DNA of 64,000 nt, taken from contig CM059973.1 in the NCBI GenBank assembly GCA_030490835.1, positions 62,438,008 through 62,502,007 on the forward strand. Reading direction: 5' to 3'. The stretch is from Annona cherimola. Lineage: Eukaryota; Streptophyta; Magnoliopsida; Magnoliales; Annonaceae. The notes under the pieces were generated by a model. That model did not search any database. It was not told where the DNA came from and was given only the letters and a program-made list of their open reading frames with translations. Positions 22,184 to 33,912 of the stretch are shown in pieces. The translations under genes were made by a program, and so were the position numbers. Each line of letters begins with the position of its first letter. The first letter of the stretch is position 1.

Positions 22184-23781
22184 ATGTCTCCTATTTCGGC
22201 TGATTTGCTTGGGGCTGAACTCCAGACGTTGTCCATTGCAGGCCCGGCGATCAAGAAGATTAATCCAGGCGAGAAGGCCACTCTGCTCTGTACACTCTGG
22301 GCGGCAAAGTCTTTCAATAAGGAATACTTCAAAGGGATGATGAGACGGCTATGGAGAACAAAAGACTCGTTTTACTTCATAGAGATTGGGGAAAACCTTC
22401 TTATGGTATCATTCTCTGATCACAGTGATAGGGACCGAGTTCTGGAGGGTCGACCGTGGCTTTTCGACAGTAATTTGGTTATTCTTGAGGACTTGCGAGA
22501 GGAGGTGGATTACGCACACATACTGCTTGTCGAAACGCCCATATGGATACAGATTCAAGGAATCCCATTCATTGTCGATAAGAGTTACTTGGGACAATGC
22601 ATTGGGGATACGTTTGAGAACGTGATGGAAATTAGGGTTACGGAGGCTGAAGTCAAGCTCAAGGTGTTGCTGGACTGCAGAGAGCCTCTCCGCAGAGGTC
22701 TGTTCATCAAAATCGGAACGCAGCAGAGGAAATAGGTCGGTTTTCAATACGAAAAGCTACCCATCTTCTGTTATATGTGCGGCATAATAGGTCACGACCA
22801 CAAAGATTGCCCATCATCATCATAGGAGAAACAGAAGAAAATTGAGGCGGACATGCCTTATGGCAGCTGGTTGAGGGTGGGGGTAAGACCATTAAGGATG
22901 AGGAACGAGATGAGTTCAGACCACAGAATGGCTCCAACACGGTACCTTGGAAAGCAGTCGAGTCAGGTGGAGGAAAACGTCGGACTGTGTGAAACCGGAA
23001 CAAGGTTAGCAACTCCCTTGGAGGCAAACCAGCAGGGTGCAAGCTCGGAAAGAGGTAGGAGAGCGGGAAGGGATACGAAACAGAGCTTGGTGCCGGTGGA
23101 CATGGCCAGTGGGGGGGATGAGTCTGGGCTATTGGACGGGCTAACCAGGTCTCATCACAAGCAGCAATCAGAAACAGAATTATCCAAAGCTTACGCTATT
23201 CAGACAACACTGTTTTCAGCCAGTAGAAGGGATGATAGTGATGGGGATCATCGTGATGGGGGGCAGCAACATGTAGCTAGTTTGGGTAGAGGAGAGGAGG
23301 AGACGAATGACGAGGAGGATGGACAGGTTCTACAGGCATTGGGCACTCGGCAAAGGGTGAGCGATCGGGTAGGCCATGTAGGTGGAGTGGGGAGGGACGC
23401 TTTTCGAGATGGAGGGGGGGAGGGGAACCGGGGGGAGGAGGCAGAACCCATGCTGATTGAGATCCAGGTTCAAGCAATGGGGGGGATGAACAGGAGCTCA
23501 GTCAACTTATAGGAGGCACCAAGGAGGATCGTCCAGTGGAGGTTGAACCAGAAGATAAATGCATGATGGGTTGTAAAGGAGGATGGAAGAGGAGAGCCCG
23601 ACATGAGAAGGGTGAGGAAATGCAGAATCTCAAGGCACGAAGGGTACCCCGAAATGTAAAGAGAGGGAGAGCGGCGGATCCGGATGAGCTCTCGAAGCTG
23701 TGGAAGCGGACAAAGGTTATGGATGTGGATGTACACGGGGAGGTGGAGGCTGTGGGGAATCCCCAGCCCCACCTCAATTGA
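22184..23781 (+). pseudogene. LINE ORF1: RNA-binding protein with DUF4283-like domain and CCHC knuckle
   Basis: In plant L1 elements ORF1 encodes the nucleic-acid-binding partner of the element RNA. The ATG at 22184 opens a frame whose residues about 40-150 look like the DUF4283 fold common in these proteins (for example LLMVSFSDHSDRDRVLEGRP). A zinc knuckle follows, FCYMCGIIGHDHKDC, at about 22772-22811. The rest is a long Gly/Glu/Arg-rich tail that ends just before ORF2. Stops at 22733 and 22823 interrupt the frame. A frameshift at or near a seven-G run (23479-23485) moves the tail to another frame, which ends with TGA at 23779. The total is about 530 codons, normal for the family. Confidence 0.85.
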
Positions 23782-23782
23782 T

Positions 23783-26700
23783 ATGGCTATTTTGACATGG
23801 AATTGCCGTGGGCTTGGGAACCCACGGGCAATTCGGAATCTTTTTGATTTGGTAAGGAAAAAAGTTCCCAAACTTGTGTTCCTTTCGGAAACTAAAAGCA
23901 ATACGAAGGAGATGGAAAGGATTAGGAGGAAGCTATGTTTTGATTCATGTTTTGTAGTGGAGTCCGTGGCAAGAAGCGGCGGTTTGGCAATATTTTGGAA
24001 TAATGACTATCCTGCGTCTCTTCGGAACTTCTCTGCTCATCATATAGATGTGGACTTTTTGGGTTGGCGGTTCACGGGGTTCTATGGACACCCAGAAACT
24101 CACTGGCGCCATATTACTTGGCATATTCTCGAGTAGCTAGCTGCAGATTCTGACTCTCCATGGCTAGTTATGGGTGATTTCAACGAGGTGACGGGACCAA
24201 ATGAATATATCAGTTTGAGAACTCGAAATCAGGCTCAAATGGATCTCTTCTGTAGTACTATAGACAAGTGCAATTTGCAGGATCTTGGATTTGTGGGGGC
24301 GCCTATGACATGGAGCAATAATCGGAAGGGAACCCAAAGAGTGGAAGCTAAGCTGGATAGGGGACTATCAACCCTCTCATGGCTCAATCTGTTTCCCTAT
24401 GCAAGAATTGTTCACCTATCGGCGGCCAGCTCTGATCATTGCCCGTTAATGTTAGTACTTGATTCAAGGATAGGCACGAGAAGGCCTCCAAAGGAGTTCA
24501 TATATGAGTTGTTCTGGGCTCGGGATCCAGAGGAAAACAATATTATCCAGAAGGTGTGGGAGTCCAAACCTCAATGGGAAGAGACAACTTCTGATCTAAT
24601 TAGCTGGAAACTCAAGAGGTGTGGCATGGAATTGTCCAAATGGAACCGAGTGAAGAGGGAAAATCTTAGACAGGCTATTGAGAGGAAACAAAATGAGCTT
24701 ACCTCTTTGATGGATCATGCCCCTACTGATGCCCGTGACGATGCAATGAGGAAATTAAAATTCCAAATTAACCTTCTGTTGGAGGATGAGGAACAGCTAT
24801 GGCGACTCCGTGCGAAAACCCACTGGCTTCGTGAGGGGGATAGAAACATGGGATTCTTCCACCGTATGGCTTCGAATAGGAGACGGGCAAACTTCATTGA
24901 GGCGCTGAAGGATGACGACGGTAGGTGGGTTAGTGATCAAGATCAGTTGTTGGATGTGTCTGTTTCACACTTCTCGAAGGTTTTCACATCCTCGAATCCT
25001 CAGGTTGCGGATTGGGTGAGCAGTCATATTACAAGAAAGATTTCGGATAACCAAAGGCAGGGCATGATCAAGCCGCTATGCCTGAGGGAAGTGGAACAAG
25101 CTGTAAGAGGGATGAAACCAACGAAGGCCCCTGGACCGGACGGAATGTCTCCGAGTTTTTTTTAGAAGCATTGGAATATTGTTGGCCCGGAAATCTTTCA
25201 ATGGTGCAAATCGTTCATGGAGGAGAGAAACCACGCTCTCAGGAGCAGCTACATCCGGAAGGTAAACTCCACTACCCTCATTTTGATCCCGAAAAAGGTT
25301 GGGGGTCAGGAATTGTCAAACTTTCGGCCCATAAGCTTGTACAATGTTGTGTATAAAATTTTAGCAAAGGTTCTCGCAAATAGGCTCAAAGCCTCACTTG
25401 ACGAGGTCATTGGGGGGGGAACAAAGCGCGTTTGTACCTGACCAGCTTATAACGGTAATATGTTGATTGCTTATGAAGCCATTCAGTCTTTCAGGAGGCG
25501 AAAAGGAGGTAGAAGAAGGGAGATGGCTATTAAATTAGACATGTCAAAGGCATATGATCGTGTGGAGTGGGTTTTCCTGGAACAGGTCATGGGGGCTATG
25601 AATTTTTGCCCGGTGTGGGTAAACTGGATTATGAGCTTCATAACCACGGTTAGATATCGGGTAAACGCAATGGATTCAAGTCCAGGTATTTCCAACCTCA
25701 GAGGGGGCTAAGGAAAGGGGATCCGCTATCTCCCTATTTGTTCCTCCTATGTGCGGAGGGCATCTCAGCGCTTATCTCTAGAGCAGCGGCCCAGGGACTA
25801 CTTCATGGTATCAAACTCAACCCGCAAGGGCCTCAAATCACCCATCTCCTCTTCGCTGATGATGCTCTTATTTTCCTTCGGGCTAATGAAAATGATATAC
25901 GGCAGTTTTTGGATATACTTCGAATATACTCATCTTCTTCAGGGAAAATGGTTAATGTGGATAAAACCTCAATTTTCTTCAGCTCAAATATCAGTGGCTG
26001 TGATAGGGTGGCGATGTCTTATTTGCTGGGGTCTGCGGGACAGGAGATCCATCATTACCTTGGCCTCCCAGCGTGGATTGGGAGATCTAAGCGGGGGATG
26101 TTTAAGCACATCAAGGAGCGCATATGGCACAAAGTCCAAGGGTGGAAGGGCCGTCTTCTATCTTGGGGAGGGAAAGAGGTATTAATCAAAGCGATTGCAC
26201 AAGCAATCCCATCTTACACCATGAGCATTTTTTTGCTACCCCAAACGTTTTGTCAGGATATCAATGGGATATTAAGTAAATTTTGGTGGGGTGAACAGGG
26301 AGAGAAACGCAAGATGAGCTGGGTGGCGTGGAAGGATATGTGCAAGACTAAATGAGCGGGAGGATTGGGTTTCAGAGACTTGCATACGTTCAATATGCCC
26401 TTCTTGCAAAACAAGTATGGCGGTTGTCTTCGGGTGCTGCTTCCTTCTGCTATAGGGTGTTAAAAGCTAAATACTTTCCCAATTCTGATGTTTGAAATTG
26501 CACGTCGAAGCCGTCAGATTCTTACACCTGGAAGAGTATTCTCAAGGCGCGTGATGTCATTCATCCAGGCTGTAGATGTAGGATTGGTGATGGCAAAAGG
26601 GTCCATTTTTTCAAGGATGCTTGGCTTGATTCAGAGATAGGTAAGGCAGGACCCTTCCCGATTTCCATATCGGAGGACGTTTTGGTTTGCCACTTCATTG

Positions 26701-27917
26701 ATCAAGAGACAAACGGGTGGAATAAAAACCGAGTTGTGGCTGCTATGGGGGAGATAGGTTGGCAGGTTATAAGTCGGGTCCCTCTTCCTAGTTGGTCAGA
26801 AAAGGACTGCATATTTTGGAAGCATGAACCAAATGGAATCTTCTCTGTTAAATCGGCACATAGGATGCTCAAAGGGGCAAATGAAAGCTCTCATCTTTCG
26901 AGCTGTTTCAGGGCCATATGGCGGACTGATCTTCCAAGTAAGGTGCAAATTTTCGGGTGGCGACTCCTAAAGGATGTCCTTCCAACTTTCCTCAATCTCT
27001 CTTATAGGGGTATTGTGGTGGATCCTTTTTGTGTCTTTTGCAGGAGGGAGGTCGAGGATGCGAATCACTTGTTTTTGGAATGCGCGCGCACTGCAAGCAT
27101 TGCTCGACAAGTTGTTTCTGCGTGGACTCCGTCGGTGTCGGTACAGGGTATTCTTACTAATCTTGCTTCCACAAACAGGGTTGATGATCTGACTTTCTTC
27201 ATAGTTTTTTGCTGGCGTGTTTGGTTCTTACGGAACAAGCTTAAGATGGAGGGCGTTCAACCTGTGTTCAATGATACTCTATCATGGTGTCGGGATTACA
27301 TCCAACAACTGCGAAATGTCAAACGCCTGGACATCGCGTGCGTCTTGGACCTTCCCCTCGTTCCTAGATGGACCAAACCACTGGATGGAGTTTTCAAGAT
27401 GAATGTGGATGCTCGCTGTTTACTGGATTTGGATGTCACGGGGTGTGCTGCCGTCATTAGGGACTCTCGTGGGCATTTTATTGCAGCTAAGGGATGGAGA
27501 CTGACGGCTGTGGGGGATTCACTCTTCATGGAAGCAAAAGCATTTCTGTTGGGAGCTAAGTGGGCTCTTCATCTTAAGTTTAGACAAGTGCAGATTGAAT
27601 CTGATTCTCTTCTGCCGTGCACATATTTGTCCACAAATGATCCGATTTCCTCTCCGGTGGGCTACATTATCGCAAAAATTAGAAATATTCTCCACGAAAA
27701 TCCTCATCTCTCAGTCCATCACGTTCTCAGACAAGGAAATATGGTTGCCCATTCTTTAGCAAATCTAATTTGTTCCTATGCTTCTGATCATGTGACTTGG
27801 TGGGGAAACCCACCCCAAGATATTCTTGTGAAAATTCGTAAAGACAATTTTTTGGCAATGAATGGTTGGGTTTACTCTGCCCCGAACCCTTGTCAATTCA
27901 TGAGGGGGTCGGGGTAG
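23783..27917 (+). pseudogene. LINE ORF2: endonuclease-reverse transcriptase-RNase H
   Basis: ORF2 of plant LINEs nicks the target and primes reverse transcription there. The ATG at 23783 lies two bases after the ORF1 stop. In order I see an APE-type endonuclease (starts MAILTWNCRGLGNPRA; WLVMGDFNEV near 24163; SSDHCPL near 24430) and a reverse transcriptase (TKAPGPDGMSPSF near 25120; FRPISLYNVVYKILAK near 25322; MAIKLDMSKAYDRVEW; the catalytic FADDALIF at 25852). These are followed by a Cys-rich zinc region (FCVFCRREVEDANHLFLEC, about 27030-27085) and a plant-type RNase H (about 27400-27780, with MNVDA, ESDS and HSLANL). Lesions are stops at 24134, 25163 and 26353 and frameshifts near 25410, 25452, 25680 and 26400. 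It is inactive. Confidence 0.92.
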
Positions 27918-27960
27918 AGTAATTCTTCTTTTTATCAAAAAAAAAAACTTGTCAAAAAAT

Positions 27961-29094
27961 GATCGATTGAAAAACAAGTATATAATAAGCGTTGCAAATA
28001 AAGATAATTTGGTGAACTACGCTATTATCTTGATTGTAGTAGAAGCCATGAAGATTGATGTAAGTTGTGAATTTCTATAAAAAGTACCATATATATTTTT
28101 TGAATGACTGTAGTAATGAGGTAAAGGCATAGATAGGAATTACACACCGCGCTTATAAGAAGCGGAGAGGTTAATGAGGATGGGAATTTCACGAGGATGA
28201 TGTAAAAAGAGATATTCAGGATTGATATTCAAGTACGATGTTTGGATAAATCAGTAGTTAAAAAAGGAAAAATTTACGTTGTACATCATAATTTTTTTTT
28301 TGATGAAATGTACATCATAAATGTTGATTTGAAGATTACGACACAATAAATTTTACAGAGCTCAGCTTCTACACAACTTTCCTTAATTTTCAATATGTTA
28401 ACGATCGATGCAAAATTTTATCCATTTATTGTATTTAACATAATTATTTTAGCTAAGACACTAAGTTTCATGAAAATCAAATATGCTCATAGTCAAATGT
28501 GCTTAAAATGAATATATTCGTGTATAAATTAAGAAAGATGCTTAGATCTATTCACACATATATTAGTTATATAATAATGATATTTTAGATAGTCTAAATG
28601 TTTAAAATATAATTTTTAAATTGATATTTAAAATTAAACCAATTATTAAATTAATCTTCCATATTTGTAGACGAGACCATGCACAATGATATTAGACAAA
28701 CGAAAGAGTTTTCATGATAATATAAATAATACTAAATATAATTAATAAAATAGATTTTTCATCAATTATCGACATATTAAAAATGAAAGATATTATATAG
28801 AAAATGGGTTTCATAGATCAAAGTCTAAATTTAGGGTGTCAGCAATTTGAATTTGTTAAAGAGAGAGGTTATAAAAATATTAAAAGATGCTGTCTGATTT
28901 TTTAATTAGGACCCACCTTTGATGACCATATTTTTGACAAAGGTGTACTCAAAGGAGAATGGTAACGAAGGCACTGCTTCTATTGAACTTCAAACTTTGG
29001 AACATCCTATCCTAACACTTTATATATACTCATATTAGCCATCTGGTTGTCCAAGTCATGAGGTGGAATTTGATTTTTTAAAAAAACAGATTAT
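27961..29094. other. A+T-rich intergenic region, no gene
   Basis: No ORF of note and no repeat shared with the rest of the window was recognised. Confidence 0.6.
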
Positions 29095-29375
29095 TTATTA
29101 AAAAAATAACCCATTAAGTTTGAGTAATTCAATTTTTGATCTCATAATTTGAATATTTGCAAAATAACACACAAAGTTTGAGAGTTATGTAAAAATAAGC
29201 TAAGGCACAAACAAAAGTTAGAAACTACTAGTTATAATTCTCAATGGATGAAAACTCTCGAGGAATAATTTTGCATAACTCTCAAACTTTCAAAGGTTAT
29301 TTTTGCAGATATCCAAACTATGAGATCAAAATTTTAATTAAAAACTTAAGAGGGTTATTTTTGCAAATTTCTCCC
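29095..29375. mobile_element. Foldback MITE, family G copy 1
   Basis: The two halves are inverted copies. The phrase gttatttttgca with aactatgagatca on the right mirrors tgatctcataatttgaatatttgcaaaataac on the left, and AAGTTTGAGAGTTATG mirrors CATAACTCTCAAACTT. Related copies lie at 29935-30170 and 31495-31745. Confidence 0.6.
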
Positions 29376-29934
29376 TTTGCAAACTTAAAATAAATTTTTT
29401 TTTTATTTTTCATATTTATTATAGAAAATTAATTTAATATTATTATTTCAAAAATTTTAAAGCATTAGATACACCAAATTAACAAATTAATCTAAAATTT
29501 TTTTAAAAAAATAAAAATATCTTAATTATGGGTTATTGTTCACTAGCATTAATCATGGAGACCATTGCCACCATTAGGAAAATGGAGAACTCATCTTGGT
29601 TCTCCCGTGGTATACATATATCTTTGCACATACAATTACATGATTATCTGTTGTCTAATTTTGTGCAATTTTGAGGTCCCAGTAGTTATCACGAATTTCT
29701 TGTCAAATTTTGAAAATTCTAAATATAGCTTAAAAGTAATTTTTAATATTATAATAAAAATATAATAAAATACCTTAATAGTATAATTTTTATTTTAAAT
29801 AAATCATTTAAAGATTAATTTTATATTTTTCAAAATTTGAAAATTTTAATTTATTATAAATAATTTTAAAATATTATAATGAGAATATACAAGAAATACT
29901 TTTAAAATATAAAAATTATTTTTACAATATATTC
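29376..29934. other. A+T-rich intergenic region, no gene
   Basis: Very A+T-rich sequence with no supported ORF; the 66-codon frame at 29565-29765 has no protein-like features beyond a hydrophobic run. Confidence 0.6.
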
Positions 29935-30170
29935 AGGTATTCACAAATGTAATCCTTTAGGTTTTCTTATTTACAACTTTAACCTCATAATTAGGTTTTG
30001 CAACAAATAACCCTTGAAGTCGAAAAACTGCACAAAAAATAATTTTGGACATTTTCATTTGTTGAAAATTATAAATAGTAGATCTTTTTGTGCTCGAAGT
30101 TATTTTTTCACAATTCTCAAAATTTGGGGGCCATTTTTGCTAATATTCAAACTATAAGATGAAATTTTTA
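29935..30170. mobile_element. Foldback MITE, family G copy 2
   Basis: It has the same plan as copy 1 but is more diverged: aaataacccttgaag and gaagttattttttcacaattctcaaa flank a central ttcatttgttgaaaattata. No ORF. Confidence 0.5.
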
Positions 30171-30640
30171 ATTAGTTGTAACAACACAACTAAATCTCAT
30201 TGTGGAAAAGAAAAAAGTTCTTTAAGCTTTATAAGTGAGTCTAAGCTTAAATACGGTTTAATGCATTTTAAAACTGTGACTGGGCTGCTAAGTCAGAGCT
30301 AACAATATCACATTATGAGAACCATAACCCGCAGGTATAAGATTATTTTTCTAGGCCCATGTATTACAAAATGGTAAAAAAGTGGATCCCTTCAATCGTG
30401 GGCACAAAGGCCTAGAGTTCAATTAAGTTATGGTTTGATGACAAATCAGGCGAAAGCTAGTGAGCTTGCAATTACATATAAAAGGAAAGAAAATTCCTGA
30501 AGGCTTATGAGTGAATCTAAACTTAAACATGGTATGATTTATTTTAAAATCGTACGACTAAGCTGCTAGACCAGAGTGAATAATATTATACCATGAGACC
30601 TATAGTCCATGAGCCCAAGATCATTTCTTTGGACTTGTAT
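30171..30640 (+). repeat. Dispersed repeat F, two tandem partial units
   Basis: Two successive units each carry the taagcttaaa-tac/catgg, tttaaaa-tcgtacgac/ctgtgac and atatcacattatgag-type phrases found at 2750-2900. The second begins near 30460. No coding capacity. Confidence 0.5.
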
Positions 30641-31260
30641 GTTACATTAGTCAAACTTAGAGGATTATTTTTCAAAAAGCTTCATTATATCTGTCTAATT
30701 TATGCCTTTATCTTACTATTTTTTGTCAAATCTAGCCCATTTATTAGTTTTAACATCATGTATTTAGTTAAACCATTTAAAATATTTATCCTCTCTTATA
30801 ATAATAAATATATATGATTTAATTGAATAATGACTCTATGTTTATTACATAAGATTATTGCAACATAGTTTGAGAAGTGATAGGGAGGAAATCAAGAATT
30901 AGGTGTTAGATGTTATCTAGAAAGTTGGTTTAAGATAGACAGGGTAAGATGAAAGGCCACGTGCATAAAATGTGCTTGTAATTTTAATAAATAAAGATAT
31001 GAGGGGCAGGTCAAGATTCTTTATGTTGAAATATGGTTAATTCATTCAAACTCTATTTTTCAATTTGAGTCACAATTCTGACCTATCGTTATACTGGGCC
31101 TCAAAAATCCATAAGCTTTACTTAATAAAAAATGGGTCAGATCAAGGTTGAATTATGGGTCAACTCGCCCCAATTTGCACTTGTAATCTAAACTAGCACA
31201 ATTCCCACTTGTAATCTAAACTAACCCTACCATCTTCAACTGTTCTAATTAGGAGGATTG
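30641..31260. other. Intergenic region, no gene
   Basis: The segment 30650-30790 resembles 31725-31850, from the ttatttttcaaa and tgtctaatttat phrases through to catgtatttagtta, so a longer repeat unit includes part of it. The rest shows nothing recognisable. Confidence 0.45.
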
Positions 31261-31520
31261 CACCATCAAAACCGAAAGACATTTTACCATCCCTGTGCGA
31301 CCTGGGTTGCCTTTTTATTACACCTAGGCCACCTAAGGTACCCAAGACTCCACAAACGAAAGAGTTGATTTTAATGAGTATTGTACCTTCGAGTCCCCCG
31401 TCTAAACTAAACCTAGCATTTTCGGATATTGTGATTGGGAGAAAAAAATTTCACCAGCGTAACCCAGTAGCATTCTATCACTTCTAGTTGGGAGGATTCT
31501 TAATTAAATGTACGACCTCA
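31261..31520 (+). pseudogene. Rearranged fragment related to the proline-rich peptide gene
   Basis: Two blocks match the gene at 19700-19996 and its downstream part. The stretch 31319-31390 resembles 19969-20037 (cacctaggccac, then ccacaaacg-aa-g-ttgatt-aatgag). The stretch 31390-31430 resembles 19812-19855 (cgagtcc-cc-tctaaact, gcattttcgg). Their order is swapped relative to the gene. A third block, 31466-31500, resembles the 3' region at 20305-20340. No ORF survives. This is consistent with a decayed tandem duplicate whose units were fused. Confidence 0.45.
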
Positions 31521-31745
31521 TAGTTTGGATATTTGCTAAAATAACCCTTAAAGTTTGAGAGTTGTGCAAAAATATCTTTGGGAATTTTCATCCATTGAAA
31601 ATTATAAAAGGTAGTTTCTAACGTCTTTTTATGCCCGAGGTTATTTTTATACAACTCTCAAACTTTGAAGATTATTTTGCAAATATTGAAACTACAAGGT
31701 CAAAAATCCAATTGGTCAAATTTGAAGGTAATTTTTTCAAAAAAA
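31495..31745. mobile_element. Foldback MITE, family G copy 3
   Basis: The left half has acctcatagtttggatatttgc and AAGTTTGAGAGTTGTG. The right half has the inverted CAACTCTCAAACTTT and gcaaatattgaaactacaaggt. It overlaps the end of the rearranged gene fragment. Confidence 0.55.
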
Positions 31746-32091
31746 AAAAGATCTTCAACATATTTGTCCAATTTAGGGCCCATCTTGCTATTTTCTATCA
31801 AATGTAATAAGTCTATTAGTTGTAGCATCATGTATTTAGCTACATAAAAAACTCATTTCCATAATTACATTATTTTGAAAACTAAGAATAATTTATATTG
31901 ATGTTAAAATCATTAAAAACGATCTTTTGTTATAACTATTTACATGATTCTCAAAAAATATCTAAACCATCTGAAAATTTATCCTCCCTAAGAGTAGTGA
32001 TTCTACATGATTTCATAACATTATAAAACTTTAGCACATGGTGATAAGTGATTTTCTAAATTTATATTTATTTTTGTGTAGTTTTATAAAA

Positions 32092-33912
32092 TGTGGCCTA
32101 GATACAACTCCAATTGATATGATTTTCAGCATTGTAGTAGAACGAAAGGTATTGATTACAATTGATAGATTGGATTTGTATAAGGCCCGACCCATTTTTT
32201 AAAAAAAATATATAAATAAATAAATAAAATAGGTGCTGCATGTGCCCCACCAGAGCACCGAAGTTTATTAAAGGGAGGAGATGGGGGATGCATGAATAGA
32301 AGCTGCTGCAAAGAAAAAAAATGGAAGAGAGAAAGAAGAGGAAGAAGAAGGAAAGAGAAAGACAAGGAAAAAGAGGAAGGAGAGGAAGCTCGCCGTCGCC
32401 ACTGCCCACGCCGCCGTTACACAGCCGCTGTTAGTCGCCGGAGGTAAGGAAGAAATGGTTTTTTTGTTGGGTTTTTTCAATTTTTGCGCAAATCGAGTAA
32501 TAGATTTGGTTATTTAGGGATTCAAGAGTTGAAATGGGCAGGATATTGATTTTTACCCCCAAAAATAAATGGAAAACTATGAGTCTTTTGATATATTCGT
32601 GGATAGGATGATATTTGAAACCTAAATCATGAAAATGGAAGGCTAAAATCAAGTCTAAGTGTGAAATCAAAAATTCAAGAGAGGTATATATGAATTTTTC
32701 TTGTTCCAAATCATGATATGATAGTTGCAAATGCTATTAGGATGTATTAGTTATAGATTAATATACGCAATTTAAGGTAAAAAGGAGAAAAATTAGAATT
32801 TTTCATAACCCGTGGAAATTGGGCAACCCTAAAACGTGGGTTAAACATGGGGCTTTTGGAATATTTGACTTAAACATTATTTATGGATACATTTTAAGAT
32901 GTTTAGAGAATTGAAACTATAATAATAAAAATAAAAATTATAGAGCTATTATGCTAAGTTGTAAGTAGGGTACGGGTGTCGATATTTTATGAAAAATTGG
33001 TAGGTAACCAATTCACATAGTATACGAGTGATTAAATAGGTTTTTAAAATGCCTAACATATATGTTTCAGTTGGGCATTTAATGGATGGAAAAAAATGTA
33101 AGTAGAGTAAATACCCTTAAATGGTTTATGTAATTTTAGATGTAAGGTAAATAGTAATATAATTAAAATGGAAATTTAAATGAGAATGTTTTCATCAAGG
33201 GAGTCTCGAGGACTCTCTTTGAAAAAGAAAAACTAAAATTAGCTTTTGAATCAATGCATCCTAAGACATTAAAATTAGAATGCAATACATGGTGAATTAA
33301 GTGAATGCTTAGTCAAAATTGTTAATTTTGATAGGAAAAGAAAAAGAGAAAGTGAAAGACACAGCTTGAGATTCTAAGGTAAGCAAGATTTTTAAATTCA
33401 ATGAATTGTCATTGTAAGAATTTTTTATTTTGCCATTTACTTTGACAAAGAATGTTTGCAACAAATGCTCTGTTATGTTTTATATGTTTCATTAGAAAGA
33501 TGTGTAAATCAAGTCATTTTTATAGGTATTCTAATTAATTTTTTATACAAATAATAAATTTTTTGGGAATGATCATTACCTTATTTTCATTATTTATGTA
33601 TATATATTTATGTTGTTAAGACATGCTTTCGAACTTGATTTTTTGGAATGAACCTTTTCTTTATGATCAACCGAGCAAACTCCTTTTTATGACATAGATG
33701 CATTTGACTATTTGTGTGAATGGAATCCATGCATGAGAATGAATGTAAGATTTCGCCAAGGTTGTAATTGGACAGGCAGTTCATCCTTGACGTTGCCTAA
33801 TTGGTGTGTTCGATGTATGAGTGCAAGTGATCACTTGATAAGTGCACTTGCCAAAGAGGAAATTATGTCATTGAATAATGCATGTTGTGATTGCATTCCA
33901 TCCTCATGCATA
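32092..33912 (+). mobile_element. Gypsy C 5' LTR, left piece
   Basis: The piece holds a purine-rich leader (32275-32400), a splice-donor-like GGAGGTAAGG at about 32439, and A+T-rich sequence. It ends near GCATA at 33908-33912, next to Copia B. The other piece resumes after Copia B with ACATA (58969-58973), a near match. The hydrophobic minus-strand frames at 32098-32480 are translations of the GA-rich leader and are not genes. Confidence 0.5.

Larger units (their letters stand above)
21982..27947 (+). mobile_element. Full-length plant L1-type LINE (mutated)
   Basis: The element is bounded by an exact 13-bp duplication, CTTGTCAAAAAAT (21969-21981 and 27948-27960). It ends in an A run (27937-27947), so the whole copy inserted without 5' truncation. 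It holds a G+C-rich 5' UTR, ORF1 (22184-23781) and ORF2 (23783-27917) that nearly abut, and a very short 3' UTR. The domain order is DUF4283-like, CCHC knuckle, APE endonuclease, reverse transcriptase, C-terminal zinc-binding region and RNase H, as in plant L1 elements. The G+C content is visibly higher than in the flanks. Stops and frameshifts make it inactive. Confidence 0.95.

Noticed and set aside
32098..32480. Hydrophobic minus-strand ORFs as a membrane protein
   Set aside because: They are translations of a GA-rich leader within the Gypsy C LTR.
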